Assembly: GCF_001998865.1 (NCBI RefSeq)
Contig: NZ_CP019607.1
Span: forward strand, 2,232,001-2,296,000
Direction: 5' to 3'
Source: Tessaracoccus flavescens
Lineage (GTDB): Bacteria; Actinomycetota; Actinomycetes; Propionibacteriales; Propionibacteriaceae
DNA: 64,000 nucleotides
Below the pieces are notes generated by a model. It was not told where the DNA came from. It ran no database searches and saw nothing but the letters and a program-made list of their open reading frames with translations. Positions 9,199 through 17,390 of this stretch are shown here, one piece after another (within the stretch, counting starts at the first letter, position 1; each line of letters begins with the position of its first letter). Both the position numbers and the translations under genes were made by a program.

Positions 9199-10248
9199 TC
9201 ACGGGATGCGCTTCGTCCAGGCCTCCGAGGAGAACTTCGTCTCGACCAGCTTCTCCGCCGCTTCCAGTTCCTGCGGGGTGTAGTCGCGCCGGGCGGTCTC
9301 GTACATCGAGGTGAAATGCTCCAGGAACGTGGCGATGATCTCGTCCCGGGGGAGCTGCGTCTGGGAGCGGAGCGGGTCGACGCGCTTGTTGGCCGACTTG
9401 GTTCCCTTGTCGGAGAGCTTCTCGCGCCCGATCCGCAGCACCTCGAGCATCTTGTCTGCGTCGATGTCGTAGGCCATGGTCACGTGGTGGACGACTACGC
9501 CTCCCGTGACACGGCGCTGAGCCGCGCCCGCGATCTTGCCCTTGTCGGAGGCGATGTCGTTGAGGGGGACGTAGCGGGCGTTGATGCCCACCTTCGCCAG
9601 CGCGCCCATCACCCACTGGTCCAGGAACTCGTAGCTGCGCTCGAAGCTGAGGCCCTCCACGAGTGATACGGGGACCACGAGCGAATACGTGATGCAGTTG
9701 CCGGGCTCCATGAACATGGCACCGCCGCCGGTGATCCTGCGCACGACGTTGATGCCGTGCTTCTCACGGCCCTCGTCGTCGATCTCGTTGCGGTACGACT
9801 GGAACGAGCCGATCACGACGAGCGGTTGGTCCCAGTCCCAGATCCGCAGGCTGGGGTTGACCTCGCCGCGCGCGAGCTCACCCGCGATCACCTCGTCGAG
9901 CGCGACGTGCATACGCGGGTCCATCGTCACCGGGCCGATCACATCGAAGGTGTGATCCGACCAGTCGGTGGTATGCCCCAACGCCCGCCGCACCGCGATG
10001 CCGACCGACTCCGGGGTGAAGCCGATCATCCGCACCTCGGGGGAGAGGCGGGCGTGGATCGCCTCGGCCAGGTCCGCGACCGACGCCGTCGACGGCTGGC
10101 CGACGAGCGCCGCGTTGATCACCTCGAGCGCCTCATCGGGCTCCAGGAAGAAGTCACCCGAGACGAACGCCTCGATGATCGTGCCGTCCCGGGTCTCGAC
10201 ATCGACCGCGACCAGCTTGCCGCCTGGAACCTTGAACTCTCCTCGCAT
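9199..10248 (-). CDS. Lipoate-protein ligase with the accessory domain at the N-terminus
   Basis: 349 aa. The catalytic BPL/LplA/LipB-like domain (about residues 115-320) contains RRITGGGAMF, the lipoate-binding RRxxGGG motif, and KIAGAAQRR with the catalytic Lys. Residues 1-85 (EFKVPGGKLVAVDVE) look like the LplA accessory domain, normally C-terminal, so the order is reversed. It would attach lipoate to E2 and GcvH, and the lipoyl E2 at 18154 is a plausible client. Confidence 0.87.
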   Translation of the reverse strand: MRGEFKVPGGKLVAVDVETRDGTIIEAFVSGDFFLEPDEALEVINAALVGQPSTASVADLAEAIHARLSPEVRMIGFTPESVGIAVRRALGHTTDWSDHTFDVIGPVTMDPRMHVALDEVIAGELARGEVNPSLRIWDWDQPLVVIGSFQSYRNEIDDEGREKHGINVVRRITGGGAMFMEPGNCITYSLVVPVSLVEGLSFERSYEFLDQWVMGALAKVGINARYVPLNDIASDKGKIAGAAQRRVTGGVVVHHVTMAYDIDADKMLEVLRIGREKLSDKGTKSANKRVDPLRSQTQLPRDEIIATFLEHFTSMYETARRDYTPQELEAAEKLVETKFSSEAWTKRIP

Positions 10249-10404
10249 GCCTCAGAGCGTAGCGGCCTCTTGGAAGTGGCCGCCCCACCGCGTGGACCAT
10301 GCCGGGCGCCCCGGGCTTGATAGGGGAGGAAGGAGGATCATGGAAGCGGCGCTGACGGTGCGCGGCACCTGCCTGAGCGGCCCGTCGCCTGGCAGGATGC
10401 CAGC

Positions 10405-10800
10405 GTGAGCACGGACGCGTTCGAGGCCTACGTCCGCACCACGATCTACCGGACGTTCGTGTCCTGGTGGCGTCGCCGCAGTTGGCGAAACGAGCGGCCG
10501 GACGAGTGTGTCGGGGAGAGCGCGCAGATGGAGCTCCCGGGGGGCTTCTGCGACGGCTCGCAGCGGGTCGAGCTGCGCGACGCGCTGGCCACCCAGATCG
10601 GTGACGCCGCGCTCCTGCATGCCGATAAGGGCAGCGTGCAGGCCGTCGGGCCGGAGTGGATCGTGCTGGAGACCTCGTCCGGGGCGCGCCTCGTGCTCGG
10701 CTCCGTCGAGGACGGCTATGCCTTCAGGCAAGGGGATTCGCTGCTGTTCTGGCAGCCGTCGGCCGACTTCGCGGCAGAGCTGGACGCGCTGCTGAGGTGA
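10405..10800 (+). CDS. Chimeric remnant: SigE-family region 2 fused to an unrelated tail
   Basis: 131 aa from GTG at 10405. Residues 5-30 (FEAYVRTTIYRTFVSWWRRR) are the second half of SigE region 2, and a weak match to the linker (RVELRDALAT) follows. The rest (about residues 62-131) is unrelated and has a short beta-rich look. Region 4 is absent, so it cannot act as a normal sigma factor. It lies just before an intact paralogue at 10862 and probably arose by deletion or recombination. Whether it is translated is unknown. Confidence 0.5.
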   Translation: MSTDAFEAYVRTTIYRTFVSWWRRRSWRNERPDECVGESAQMELPGGFCDGSQRVELRDALATQIGDAALLHADKGSVQAVGPEWIVLETSSGARLVLGSVEDGYAFRQGDSLLFWQPSADFAAELDALLR

Positions 10801-10861
10801 AATGTAGCCTCCGTGACAACCTGACCTGCAGGTCGGTGCGTCGTGTGGTCGGAGGTGAGGC

Positions 10862-11338
10862 ATGGCAGACATCGAATCGTTCATCGCGGACCGCGGACGC
10901 GACCTGTTGCGCGCCGCGTGGATGCTGACGGGCGATGCCCATCATGCCGAGGACCTTCTCCAGACGGCGCTCGCGAAATCTCTCGGCGCCTATCCCAGGC
11001 TCGCCAACGACCACAAGTTCGAGGCGTACCTGCGCACCACGATGTACCGCACCTACATCTCGTGGTGGCGCCGCCGCAGCTGGCGCTCCGAAACCCCGTC
11101 CGCATATCTGCCAGAGGTGAAAGAGGCGGAGCAGACGGTGGAGCTCCGGCTCGATGTGATGAAGGCGCTCGCCACCCTTCCGCGCATGCAACGCGCGGTG
11201 ATGACCATGCGTTACGTCGAGGACCGTCCCGTCGCGGAGGTCGCCGAGGCACTCGGCATCAGCGAGGGCACCGTCAAGAAGTACGCACACCGTGGCTGCG
11301 CCGCTCTCCGCGAGTCGGCGCTCCTGCAGGAGGTTTGA
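10862..11338 (+). CDS. SigE-family ECF-like RNA polymerase sigma factor
   Basis: 158 aa. Region 2 has RAAWMLTGDAHHAEDLLQTAL and FEAYLRTTMYRTYISWWRRR. Region 4 has LPRMQRAVMTMRYVEDRPVAEVAEALGISEGTVKKY. GGAGGTGAGGC precedes the ATG. It is a paralogue of the gene at 7351. Three bases separate it from the anti-sigma/serpin fusion, which it probably regulates with and answers to. Confidence 0.93.
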   Translation: MADIESFIADRGRDLLRAAWMLTGDAHHAEDLLQTALAKSLGAYPRLANDHKFEAYLRTTMYRTYISWWRRRSWRSETPSAYLPEVKEAEQTVELRLDVMKALATLPRMQRAVMTMRYVEDRPVAEVAEALGISEGTVKKYAHRGCAALRESALLQEV

Positions 11339-11341
11339 GCC

Positions 11342-12730
11342 ATGATCCACGAAGACGACCGGGACGTCGCAGAGGCGCTGCGCGCCGTTGCCCCCGACCC
11401 CGCCGTACCCGACGGCCTGCTCGCGGGGGCACGGCGCAAGCGGGCCCGCACCCGCGCCCTCGCGGGAACCGTCGGCGGCCTCGGCGTGGCCGCGCTGGCC
11501 GTCGGGATCGCCCTTCCTGCCATCCTGAGGCCCACCATGGTGGCCGACAACGCCGCCCAGGAGCCGGCACCCGCCGCGACGACGGCGTCAGAACTCCAGG
11601 ACACGTCGTCCCTCGCCGCCCCCGCGACCGACCCGAGCGCCGCGACGAACCCGTCCGCTGAGGCCGCGGCGCTCGCCGCGCAGCGACTCGGGTGGGACGT
11701 CGTCCTGCGGGGTGAGGACGCCAACCGGGTGGTCTCGCCCAGCTCGCTGTCGCTCTCGCTCGCCATGCTGGCCGAAGGCGCGCGCGGAGACTCCCTCGCA
11801 AGCATCGACGAGACCCTCGGCCTCGCCGGCGAGGAGCGGGCGGCAGCGTTCTCGGCGCTGCGCGGTTCGCTTTCCGGCTACGCCACCGCGCCAGGAGACA
11901 TCGATCTCGAGGAGCCGCCGGCCCAGCCCGCGATCCATCTCGCGAACCGGCTCGTCACCATCGACACCGATGCCCTTCCAGAGTTCGTCTCCCGGCTGGA
12001 GAGCGTCTACGACGTGCCGCTCGTCGCCGCCGACCGCGGCTCCGCGCAGGGCGTGCTGGACGCGTGGGTGAACGAGCACACTGCGGGCCTGATCGAGAAG
12101 TCGGGCATCGAGGTGACACCGGATACGAAGGTCGTCATCCAGGACTCGCTGCTGTTCGCGGCCGCCTGGCAGACACCCTTCGAGTTCGACGACCTGCCGC
12201 TCGACTTCGACGACGCAGGCACCGTCGAGGCGGTCCAGGGCATCGTCACGGCCCGCTACGCCGAGTCGGAGCGGTGGACCGCCGTCAGGCTGCCCTACGA
12301 CGCTCGACTCTCCGCCGACGTGATCCTGCCCGCCGAAGGCATGGCGCCGACCGAACTCAGCGCCGACGACCTCGTCGCCGCGGATCGGGCGCTCGACGCG
12401 GCCCCCGAGGAGGAGATCGACGTCACTATGCCGGAGCTGGACCTGGCAGCGAAGAGCGACCTGATCGAGGCGCTTCCCACGGTCGACCTCACCGACCTCA
12501 GCGGCATCATCCCCGACGGGACGATCGAGCAGTGGGTGCAGCAGTCCGTGCTGCAGGTCTCGGCGAAGGGCACCGTCGGCGCGGCGGTGACCGAGGCCGC
12601 GGTGGAACAAGCACTTGCGCAGAGCGACCGCCGCGTCGTCGTCGACCGCGGCTACGTGTTCCGGGTCGCCGACACCGAGACCGACTGGCCGCTGTTCCTC
12701 GCCTCCGTCACCGACCCGGCAGCGAACTGA
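11342..12730 (+). CDS. Transmembrane serpin-domain protein, putative anti-sigma factor
   Basis: 462 aa. Residues 1-38 are cytoplasmic and basic, one membrane helix follows at about 39-60, then a Thr/Pro/Ala linker to about 95. Residues 100-460 are a serpin fold: SPSSLSLSLAMLAEGARGDS, VVIQDSLLFAAAW, a hinge-like GTVGAAVTEA before the reactive loop, and the C-terminal strand RGYVFRVADTETDWPLFLASVTDP. Position right after a SigE-type sigma gene, and likeness to the N-terminus of the 7863 protein, suggest that the serpin is the sensor part of an anti-sigma factor. Inhibitory activity is not provable from sequence. Confidence 0.78.
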   Translation: MIHEDDRDVAEALRAVAPDPAVPDGLLAGARRKRARTRALAGTVGGLGVAALAVGIALPAILRPTMVADNAAQEPAPAATTASELQDTSSLAAPATDPSAATNPSAEAAALAAQRLGWDVVLRGEDANRVVSPSSLSLSLAMLAEGARGDSLASIDETLGLAGEERAAAFSALRGSLSGYATAPGDIDLEEPPAQPAIHLANRLVTIDTDALPEFVSRLESVYDVPLVAADRGSAQGVLDAWVNEHTAGLIEKSGIEVTPDTKVVIQDSLLFAAAWQTPFEFDDLPLDFDDAGTVEAVQGIVTARYAESERWTAVRLPYDARLSADVILPAEGMAPTELSADDLVAADRALDAAPEEEIDVTMPELDLAAKSDLIEALPTVDLTDLSGIIPDGTIEQWVQQSVLQVSAKGTVGAAVTEAAVEQALAQSDRRVVVDRGYVFRVADTETDWPLFLASVTDPAAN

Positions 12731-12737
12731 GGCCACG

Positions 12738-13943
12738 ATGATCTCCTTCAGGATCCTCGCCGCACCGCTCCTCGCGGCCACGCTGCTCGTCGGCTGTTCC
12801 GCCTCGGCAGGGGAGGAGGTGCGGGGCCGGGAGGCCGTGCTCGCCCTCGCCTACGACTCAACGCCGAAGGTGGAAGCGGCGGCTCAGGCGAGCCAGCGCC
12901 TCGCCTGGAAGGCGATCGAGGCGACGGACGGGCCGAACCGGCTGACCTCGCCCAGCTCGTTGGCGATGAGCCTCGCCATGGTCGCCGAGGGCGCACGCGG
13001 CGACTCGACCTCGAGCATCGAGGCGGAACTCGGCCTCGCAGGCGAGGAGAGGGGGAGTGCCTTCGGCGCGCTGCGCCAGTCCCTCGCAGGCTATGAGAGC
13101 CTCCCGGAGAAGGTCTCAGTCGATGACCCGCCCGAGACGCCCATCGTGCACCTCGCCGGCCAGGTGCTGTCGATCGGGGCGACGCCCGAGGCGGACTTCC
13201 TGGACGCCCTCGCCCGCTACTACGACACGCCCGCGACCGTCGCCGACCGCGGACGGGCACAGAAGGCGCTGGACGGCTGGGTACGCAGGAACACTGCGGG
13301 CCTGATCGAGCGCTCCGGGATCAGGGTGACCGAGGCCACCTCGGTCGTCGTGCAGGACGCAGTGCTGTTCGCGGCCGCCTGGGGCAACGGGGAGATGGAC
13401 GAGACCAGCCTCGAGTTCGCCACCCCGGCTGGCACACAGCGGGTCGACGCGATCTCCGCAACCGTCCGGGTCAGCTACGCGGAGGACCCCGAGGGTCGGT
13501 GGCGGGCCGTCCGGCTGCCGTACGACGATGCGCTCGCTGCCGACGTCATCATCGCCGATTCGCCGACGATCGCCGACCTGGAGGCCGTGTCGGACAGCCT
13601 CGACACCGCGGAGCAGGTGGACGTGGTGGTCACGATGCCGAGCTTCGATCTCAGCGGCAGCACCGACCTGCTCGCCGCGCTCCCGGGGTTGGACCTGAGC
13701 GATCTGTCCGGCATCACACCCGGGGGGACGGCGGAGCAGTGGACCCAGCAGGTGCGGCTCCAGGTCGGGGCGCGCGGCACCGTCGGTGCAGCCGTCACGG
13801 AGTTCGCGGAGGCGGGGTCGGCCCCCGTCGAGCAGGCGCCGATCGAGTTCACGGTCGATCACCCCTACGTCTTCCGGGTCTCCGACACCAGGACGCACTG
13901 GCCCCTGTTCCTCGCCGCGATCGCTGATCCGACCGCCGAGTGA
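12738..13943 (+). CDS. Serpin-domain lipoprotein
   Basis: 401 aa from ATG at 12738. The signal peptide ends in lipobox LLVGC, so the protein is lipid-anchored outside the cell. The serpin domain is closely similar to that of the preceding protein (LTSPSSLAMSLAMVAEGARG, VVVQDAVLFAAAW, GTVGAAVTEF, HPYVFRVSDTRTHWPLFLAAIADP). The two genes lie 7 bases apart and are tandem duplicates in which one kept a membrane helix and the other gained a lipobox. Its reactive loop differs strongly from its partner's, so the two would not have the same protease target if inhibitory. Confidence 0.82.
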   Translation: MISFRILAAPLLAATLLVGCSASAGEEVRGREAVLALAYDSTPKVEAAAQASQRLAWKAIEATDGPNRLTSPSSLAMSLAMVAEGARGDSTSSIEAELGLAGEERGSAFGALRQSLAGYESLPEKVSVDDPPETPIVHLAGQVLSIGATPEADFLDALARYYDTPATVADRGRAQKALDGWVRRNTAGLIERSGIRVTEATSVVVQDAVLFAAAWGNGEMDETSLEFATPAGTQRVDAISATVRVSYAEDPEGRWRAVRLPYDDALAADVIIADSPTIADLEAVSDSLDTAEQVDVVVTMPSFDLSGSTDLLAALPGLDLSDLSGITPGGTAEQWTQQVRLQVGARGTVGAAVTEFAEAGSAPVEQAPIEFTVDHPYVFRVSDTRTHWPLFLAAIADPTAE

Positions 13944-13953
13944 ACGGCGGGGA

Positions 13954-14631
13954 TCAGTCCTCGGGAAGGGTCCTCGTGCCGTAGACCGACTCCCAGTCCT
14001 CGATGAAGACGTCGACGGCGTGCGTGATGTCGGGCACGGACAGCGCCTGGCGCAGCAGCTTCGGTGACAGCGTGACGGCGTCGGCTCCGGCCTCGAGGGC
14101 GTGTGAGACCTGCACGATGTTCTTGAAGCTCGCGGCCATGATCTTGCTCGGCGCGTCGAAGCGCTTGATGAACCCGGCCAGCGCGGTGAGCGTGCCCTTC
14201 GTGTCGATGTCGAGGGCCTGCATGCGGTTGTAGTACGGCGCGAGGTAGTCGACGCCGGTGGCGATGGCGAGGAAGCCCTGGGTCTTGGAGTAGATCGCCG
14301 TCGCCGTGACGTTGACGCCCTCCTCCTTCAGGTGGCGCATGGCTGCGATGCCAGCCTCGGTGGTGGGGATCTTCGGGTAGACCTGATCGTCGATCTTGTC
14401 CAGGAGGCGGTGGGCGTCGTCGATCATCCCCTGCGCGTCCTTCGCGAGGACCTGCACGTGCAGCGTCCGCTCCTTGCCGATGATCTCTCGGAGCCGGCGG
14501 AAGTGCGGATAGAAGTCGACCTTTCCCTCCTTCTTCAGGATCGACGGGTTGGTCGTGACGCCGGTCACCGGGTAGATGGGGGTCAACCGCTCGATGTCGT
14601 CGAGGTTGGCCGTGTCGAACAGGATGTCCAC
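13954..14631 (-). CDS. Transaldolase/fructose-6-phosphate aldolase family protein
   Basis: 225 aa from GTG at 14631, chosen because the family begins with (M)ILxDTANxD and because AAAGG lies 9 bases upstream; this gives the normal FSA/TalC length of about 220. The motif VTTNPSIL and the Schiff-base region VNVTATAIYSKTQGF (catalytic Lys in the family) are present, as is IMAASFKNIVQV. It cleaves or forms ketol bonds on sugar phosphates. It converges with the serpin gene with only 10 bases between. Confidence 0.85.
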   Translation of the reverse strand: MDILFDTANLDDIERLTPIYPVTGVTTNPSILKKEGKVDFYPHFRRLREIIGKERTLHVQVLAKDAQGMIDDAHRLLDKIDDQVYPKIPTTEAGIAAMRHLKEEGVNVTATAIYSKTQGFLAIATGVDYLAPYYNRMQALDIDTKGTLTALAGFIKRFDAPSKIMAASFKNIVQVSHALEAGADAVTLSPKLLRQALSVPDITHAVDVFIEDWESVYGTRTLPED

Positions 14632-14800
14632 GGGGGTGAGCCTTTCATTGAGCCACACCATTGCACCACCTGGCGGCCCGTTTGTGTGCACGTCGGGCAG
14701 GGGTGAGCGGCGGGGAGGGTGGTAGCCGGGGCCTCGCGTCGTGGCCTCGCCGTCATGGATCACGACGTGTGCAGCCGGCTTCGCTGACCCGCCGAAGAGG

Positions 14801-14842
14801 TCGGCCCCCGGTGAGCTGATGGAGCAGCTCACCGGGGGCCGA
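14801..14842 (-). terminator. Terminator hairpin
   Basis: An 18-bp stem with an ATGGAG loop lies 50 bases after the stop of the secreted protein gene at 14893. Confidence 0.75.
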
Positions 14843-14892
14843 GTTCATGCCCGGCCGGGCGTTGGGGGGACACCCGGCCGAGGGCCAGGGAG

Positions 14893-15867
14893 TCACTGCC
14901 GGAACAGGACCAGGTTGTTGAACACCCACTGGGTGGACTGGGTGAAGGTGTATCCGCCGCCCTGCTTCGGGATGGCGCTGAACACGGTCGCCCGCGTGCA
15001 GCTGCGGCAGGCGCCACGACCGGTGGCAGCGGTGTCGCACACCGTCTGCCAGTCGCGTCCGTCGGCCGCCTTCCACGTGCCCGCCTGGCCGAGCGGGTTT
15101 CCCTTCCACTGGGCGCGGGTCATGTGCGGGAGATAGGTCAGGTTGTTGAAGGCCCATCCCTGGCGGAGGCTGAACCCGCCGGAGGCATCGCGGGTGACGG
15201 TGGTCGCCCAGATGTCCGTGCGGCAGCGCGTCGTCTGCGAGTACTTCTCGCAGGTGGTGTTCCACTGGCGGCCGTTGAACACGGGGTGGCCCGGCACCGT
15301 GTAGGGCACCGACGGCGCCCACGTCGGCGTCGTGGGCTGGACCGTCGGCTTCACGGTCGGGGTGGGCTTAGCGGTGGGGGAGGCCGAAGGGGTCGGGGAG
15401 GGGGTCGGAGCCGGGGCGGCCTCCACCTTGATGATGAAGGTCTGCTCGGCCGTCCGCTCACCCGGGTCGGTCACCGTGACCAGCACCTCGAAGGTGCCTG
15501 CAGCGGTGGGCGCACCGGTGATCTCGCCGGTCTCCTCATCGATCACGAGACCGGCGGGCAGGCCCTCGGCCGCGAACCGGAGCGGTCCGGTGCCCGTCGC
15601 CTGCGGGGTGACCTCGAGGCTCAAGCCCACCTTCGCGTCGACCGCGGAGATGGCGGCAAGGGTCGGGGCGGGGTCGTCCGCCTGCGCTGCACGCACCGAC
15701 AGTTCTGCGATCGAGACGAACTTGTCGACGGTGTCGCCGTAGGTGCTGAGCACCCGGAGCCGGACGAACTTCGCGGTCACGTCGAGCCGAGGGCCGCGTG
15801 CTGCCGCAGCAGCTCCGGCTGCTGGGAGGCCAACGCCGATCGCGGCCTGGTCGCCCGTTTCGACTGA
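14893..15867 (-). pseudogene. Secreted protein with Ig-like domain and Cys/Trp-rich C-terminal module; 5' end lost
   Basis: From GTG at 15780 the protein has 295 aa, but the frame continues in protein-like sequence to about 15867 without a start or signal peptide. It begins mid-domain (FVRLRVLSTYGDTVDKFVSIAEL, like the end of an F5/8 discoidin domain). Next comes a putative Ig/cadherin-like domain, a TPTPSP linker, and a 125-residue C-terminal module with CRTDIWATTV, FNNLTYLPHM, ECDTA-like and WVFNNLV motifs. The same module occurs at 30547 and, decayed, at 55414. The N-terminal part was probably deleted near the inverted repeat at 15874. Confidence 0.65.
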
Positions 15868-15873
15868 CGGGAT

Positions 15874-15963
15874 GCGATGAGCACTTTTCCGGGTTCGTTG
15901 ATCCCGAAAAGGTTTGCGGGGCGCCTTAGCTTAGGCGCATCGAGTCCGGAAAGTGCTCATCGC
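15874..15963. repeat. Inverted repeat with internal palindrome
   Basis: GCGATGAGCACTTTTCCGG at 15874-15892 is matched in reverse complement at 15946-15963 with one base missing. Between them is a second smaller palindrome, GCGCCTTAGCTTAGGCGC at 15920. It sits at the broken 5' end of the secreted protein gene. It could be a small mobile repeat, a terminator or a deletion scar. Confidence 0.6.
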
Positions 15964-16000
15964 CACACCCGCGCCGAGCGTCGCCCGGTGAGTGGTCGCC

Positions 16001-16729
16001 TCAGGCGTCGTGGGTCGTCCCTCTGCCCCTGCGGTTGCCGATCCGGGGGCGACGCTGAGCCGGGCCCTGCTGTTCGCCTGGGCCGACGTCGCGGCGCTGT
16101 TCCTCGGTGTAGGCGGCCGCCTGCCGGGCGTCGTCCATCGAGGCGCCCGCCGCGCGGGCCGAACGCATCCGCGAGACGCTCGCCGTGTAGGCGCTCATCG
16201 CGGGCGCGGCGCGGGCGACGTCGTAGGTCATCGAGTGCTCGCGACGGATGCCGATGGAGGCGCCCACCTCGATGGCGTCCTGGTTGGCGCCGAGGTAGGA
16301 GAAGCTCCAGTCGTAGACGTTCTCCTGCTGCTCGATGAGGGCCTTGATCGCGGCATGGGTCCACTCCCTCGACGAGTTCTCCATACCGTCGGTCATGATG
16401 CCGACGATGACGGTGCCGGGCCGTTCGTGCTCGGGGAGGGCCGCGAGCCGGGCGCCAGTGTCGGTGATCAGCCGGGCGATCGAGTCGAGCAGCGCGGTCA
16501 TCCCGCGCGGCTGCAGGTCGAGCTTCGGCACGTCGGCGATCGGCAGGTTCTCGTAGGTGACCTCGTAGTCGGTGTCGAACTGGGCGAGGGTGACGGTGCA
16601 CTCGCCGGGCTGTTCGCGCTGCTCCGCGATGAACGCGTCGAAGCCGCCCTCGGTGTCGGTCTTGATGGACTGCATCGAGCCTGAGCGGTCGAGCAGGAAG
16701 GCGAGATGCGTGCGGTTCGGGTCGGTCAT
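16001..16729 (-). CDS. VWA-domain protein
   Basis: 242 aa. A von Willebrand A domain covers residues 5-185. The MIDAS motif DRSGSM is at 14-19, the conserved Thr lies in RGMTAL, and the Asp in GIMTDGMENS. The C-terminal tail (about 190-242) is Gln/Arg-rich and disordered. No signal peptide is present, so it acts in the cytoplasm. It follows a small HTH gene by 38 bases on the same strand. Confidence 0.85.
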   Translation of the reverse strand: MTDPNRTHLAFLLDRSGSMQSIKTDTEGGFDAFIAEQREQPGECTVTLAQFDTDYEVTYENLPIADVPKLDLQPRGMTALLDSIARLITDTGARLAALPEHERPGTVIVGIMTDGMENSSREWTHAAIKALIEQQENVYDWSFSYLGANQDAIEVGASIGIRREHSMTYDVARAAPAMSAYTASVSRMRSARAAGASMDDARQAAAYTEEQRRDVGPGEQQGPAQRRPRIGNRRGRGTTHDA

Positions 16730-16767
16730 GGTCGTGCTCCTCTGTCGGTTCGTGCGGATGCTGGGGG

Positions 16768-17148
16768 TCAGTCGCGAGGGGCGCCCCTTCCCCGCCTGCG
16801 TGGGACGAAGCGCATGGGTGCCGCGGCTGGATCCTTCTGGTGCAGTTCGTGCTGCGCGATGGTCACGTCCTGCGCGCCCACCCGGCCCTCATCCGAGGCG
16901 TACGGGGCGAGCAGCGCGCTCCTCGCCAGCCGGGGGCTCACGCTGTTGGGTGCGACCCCGGCCGCCTGGGCCACCTCCCGGAACGAGTAGCCGGACACGA
17001 CCGCCTCCGCGAGGGCCTCGTTGTAGGCCTCGTCGAGTCGCTCACGGGCCGCGGCCAGCGCCGTCACCCGTGCCATGGGTTCGTGTTCGTGCTGGGCTGC
17101 CGCGAGCGCCTCGCTCGCGGCGACGGTCAGTTCCTCGGACTTGGACAT
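16768..17148 (-). CDS. Small helix-turn-helix protein
   Basis: 126 aa from ATG at 17148 with TGGAGA upstream. A helical first half (AAARERLDEAYNEALAEAV) is followed by an HTH of the resolvase/sigma type (SGYSFREVAQAAGVAPNSVSPRL). The tail is basic and Arg-rich. It is probably a regulator and forms an operon with the VWA gene. Confidence 0.7.
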   Translation of the reverse strand: MSKSEELTVAASEALAAAQHEHEPMARVTALAAARERLDEAYNEALAEAVVSGYSFREVAQAAGVAPNSVSPRLARSALLAPYASDEGRVGAQDVTIAQHELHQKDPAAAPMRFVPRRRGRGAPRD

Positions 17149-17347
17149 GTCTCCAGTATTGCTCGGAAACTGCGCATGCGCAATAGTTGCACACAGGCAG
17201 TGTCTGCACGTATGTCTCGTGTGCTCGTGACGGTGTTCCGACGCGCTGCATCGGGAGCAGGCGTGCCATCTGGGCATCTGCCCAGGTTTCGGATCAAACC
17301 CCACCCCGCTCTGGCGAAGGGGTTTCGAAGGCTGTAATCTTTTCAAA

Positions 17348-17377
17348 CGAAAGCACTTCGCAAAGCAATCGAAAGCA
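17348..17377 (+). promoter_or_regulatory. Direct repeats upstream of the DeoR gene, likely operator
   Basis: CGAAAGCA occurs at 17348 and at 17370, 22 bases (two turns) apart, and related TTTCGAAG lies at 17323. Direct repeats of this kind are typical DeoR-family sites, so the regulator probably controls itself and the operon below. Confidence 0.5.
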
Positions 17378-17390
17378 GCTCAGCCCGACA

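Noticed and set aside
14629..14832. N-terminal extension of the transaldolase-like protein to about 14832
   Set aside because: The family begins at (M)ILxDTANxD, and AAAGG precedes the GTG at 14631; the extension is not conserved in type.
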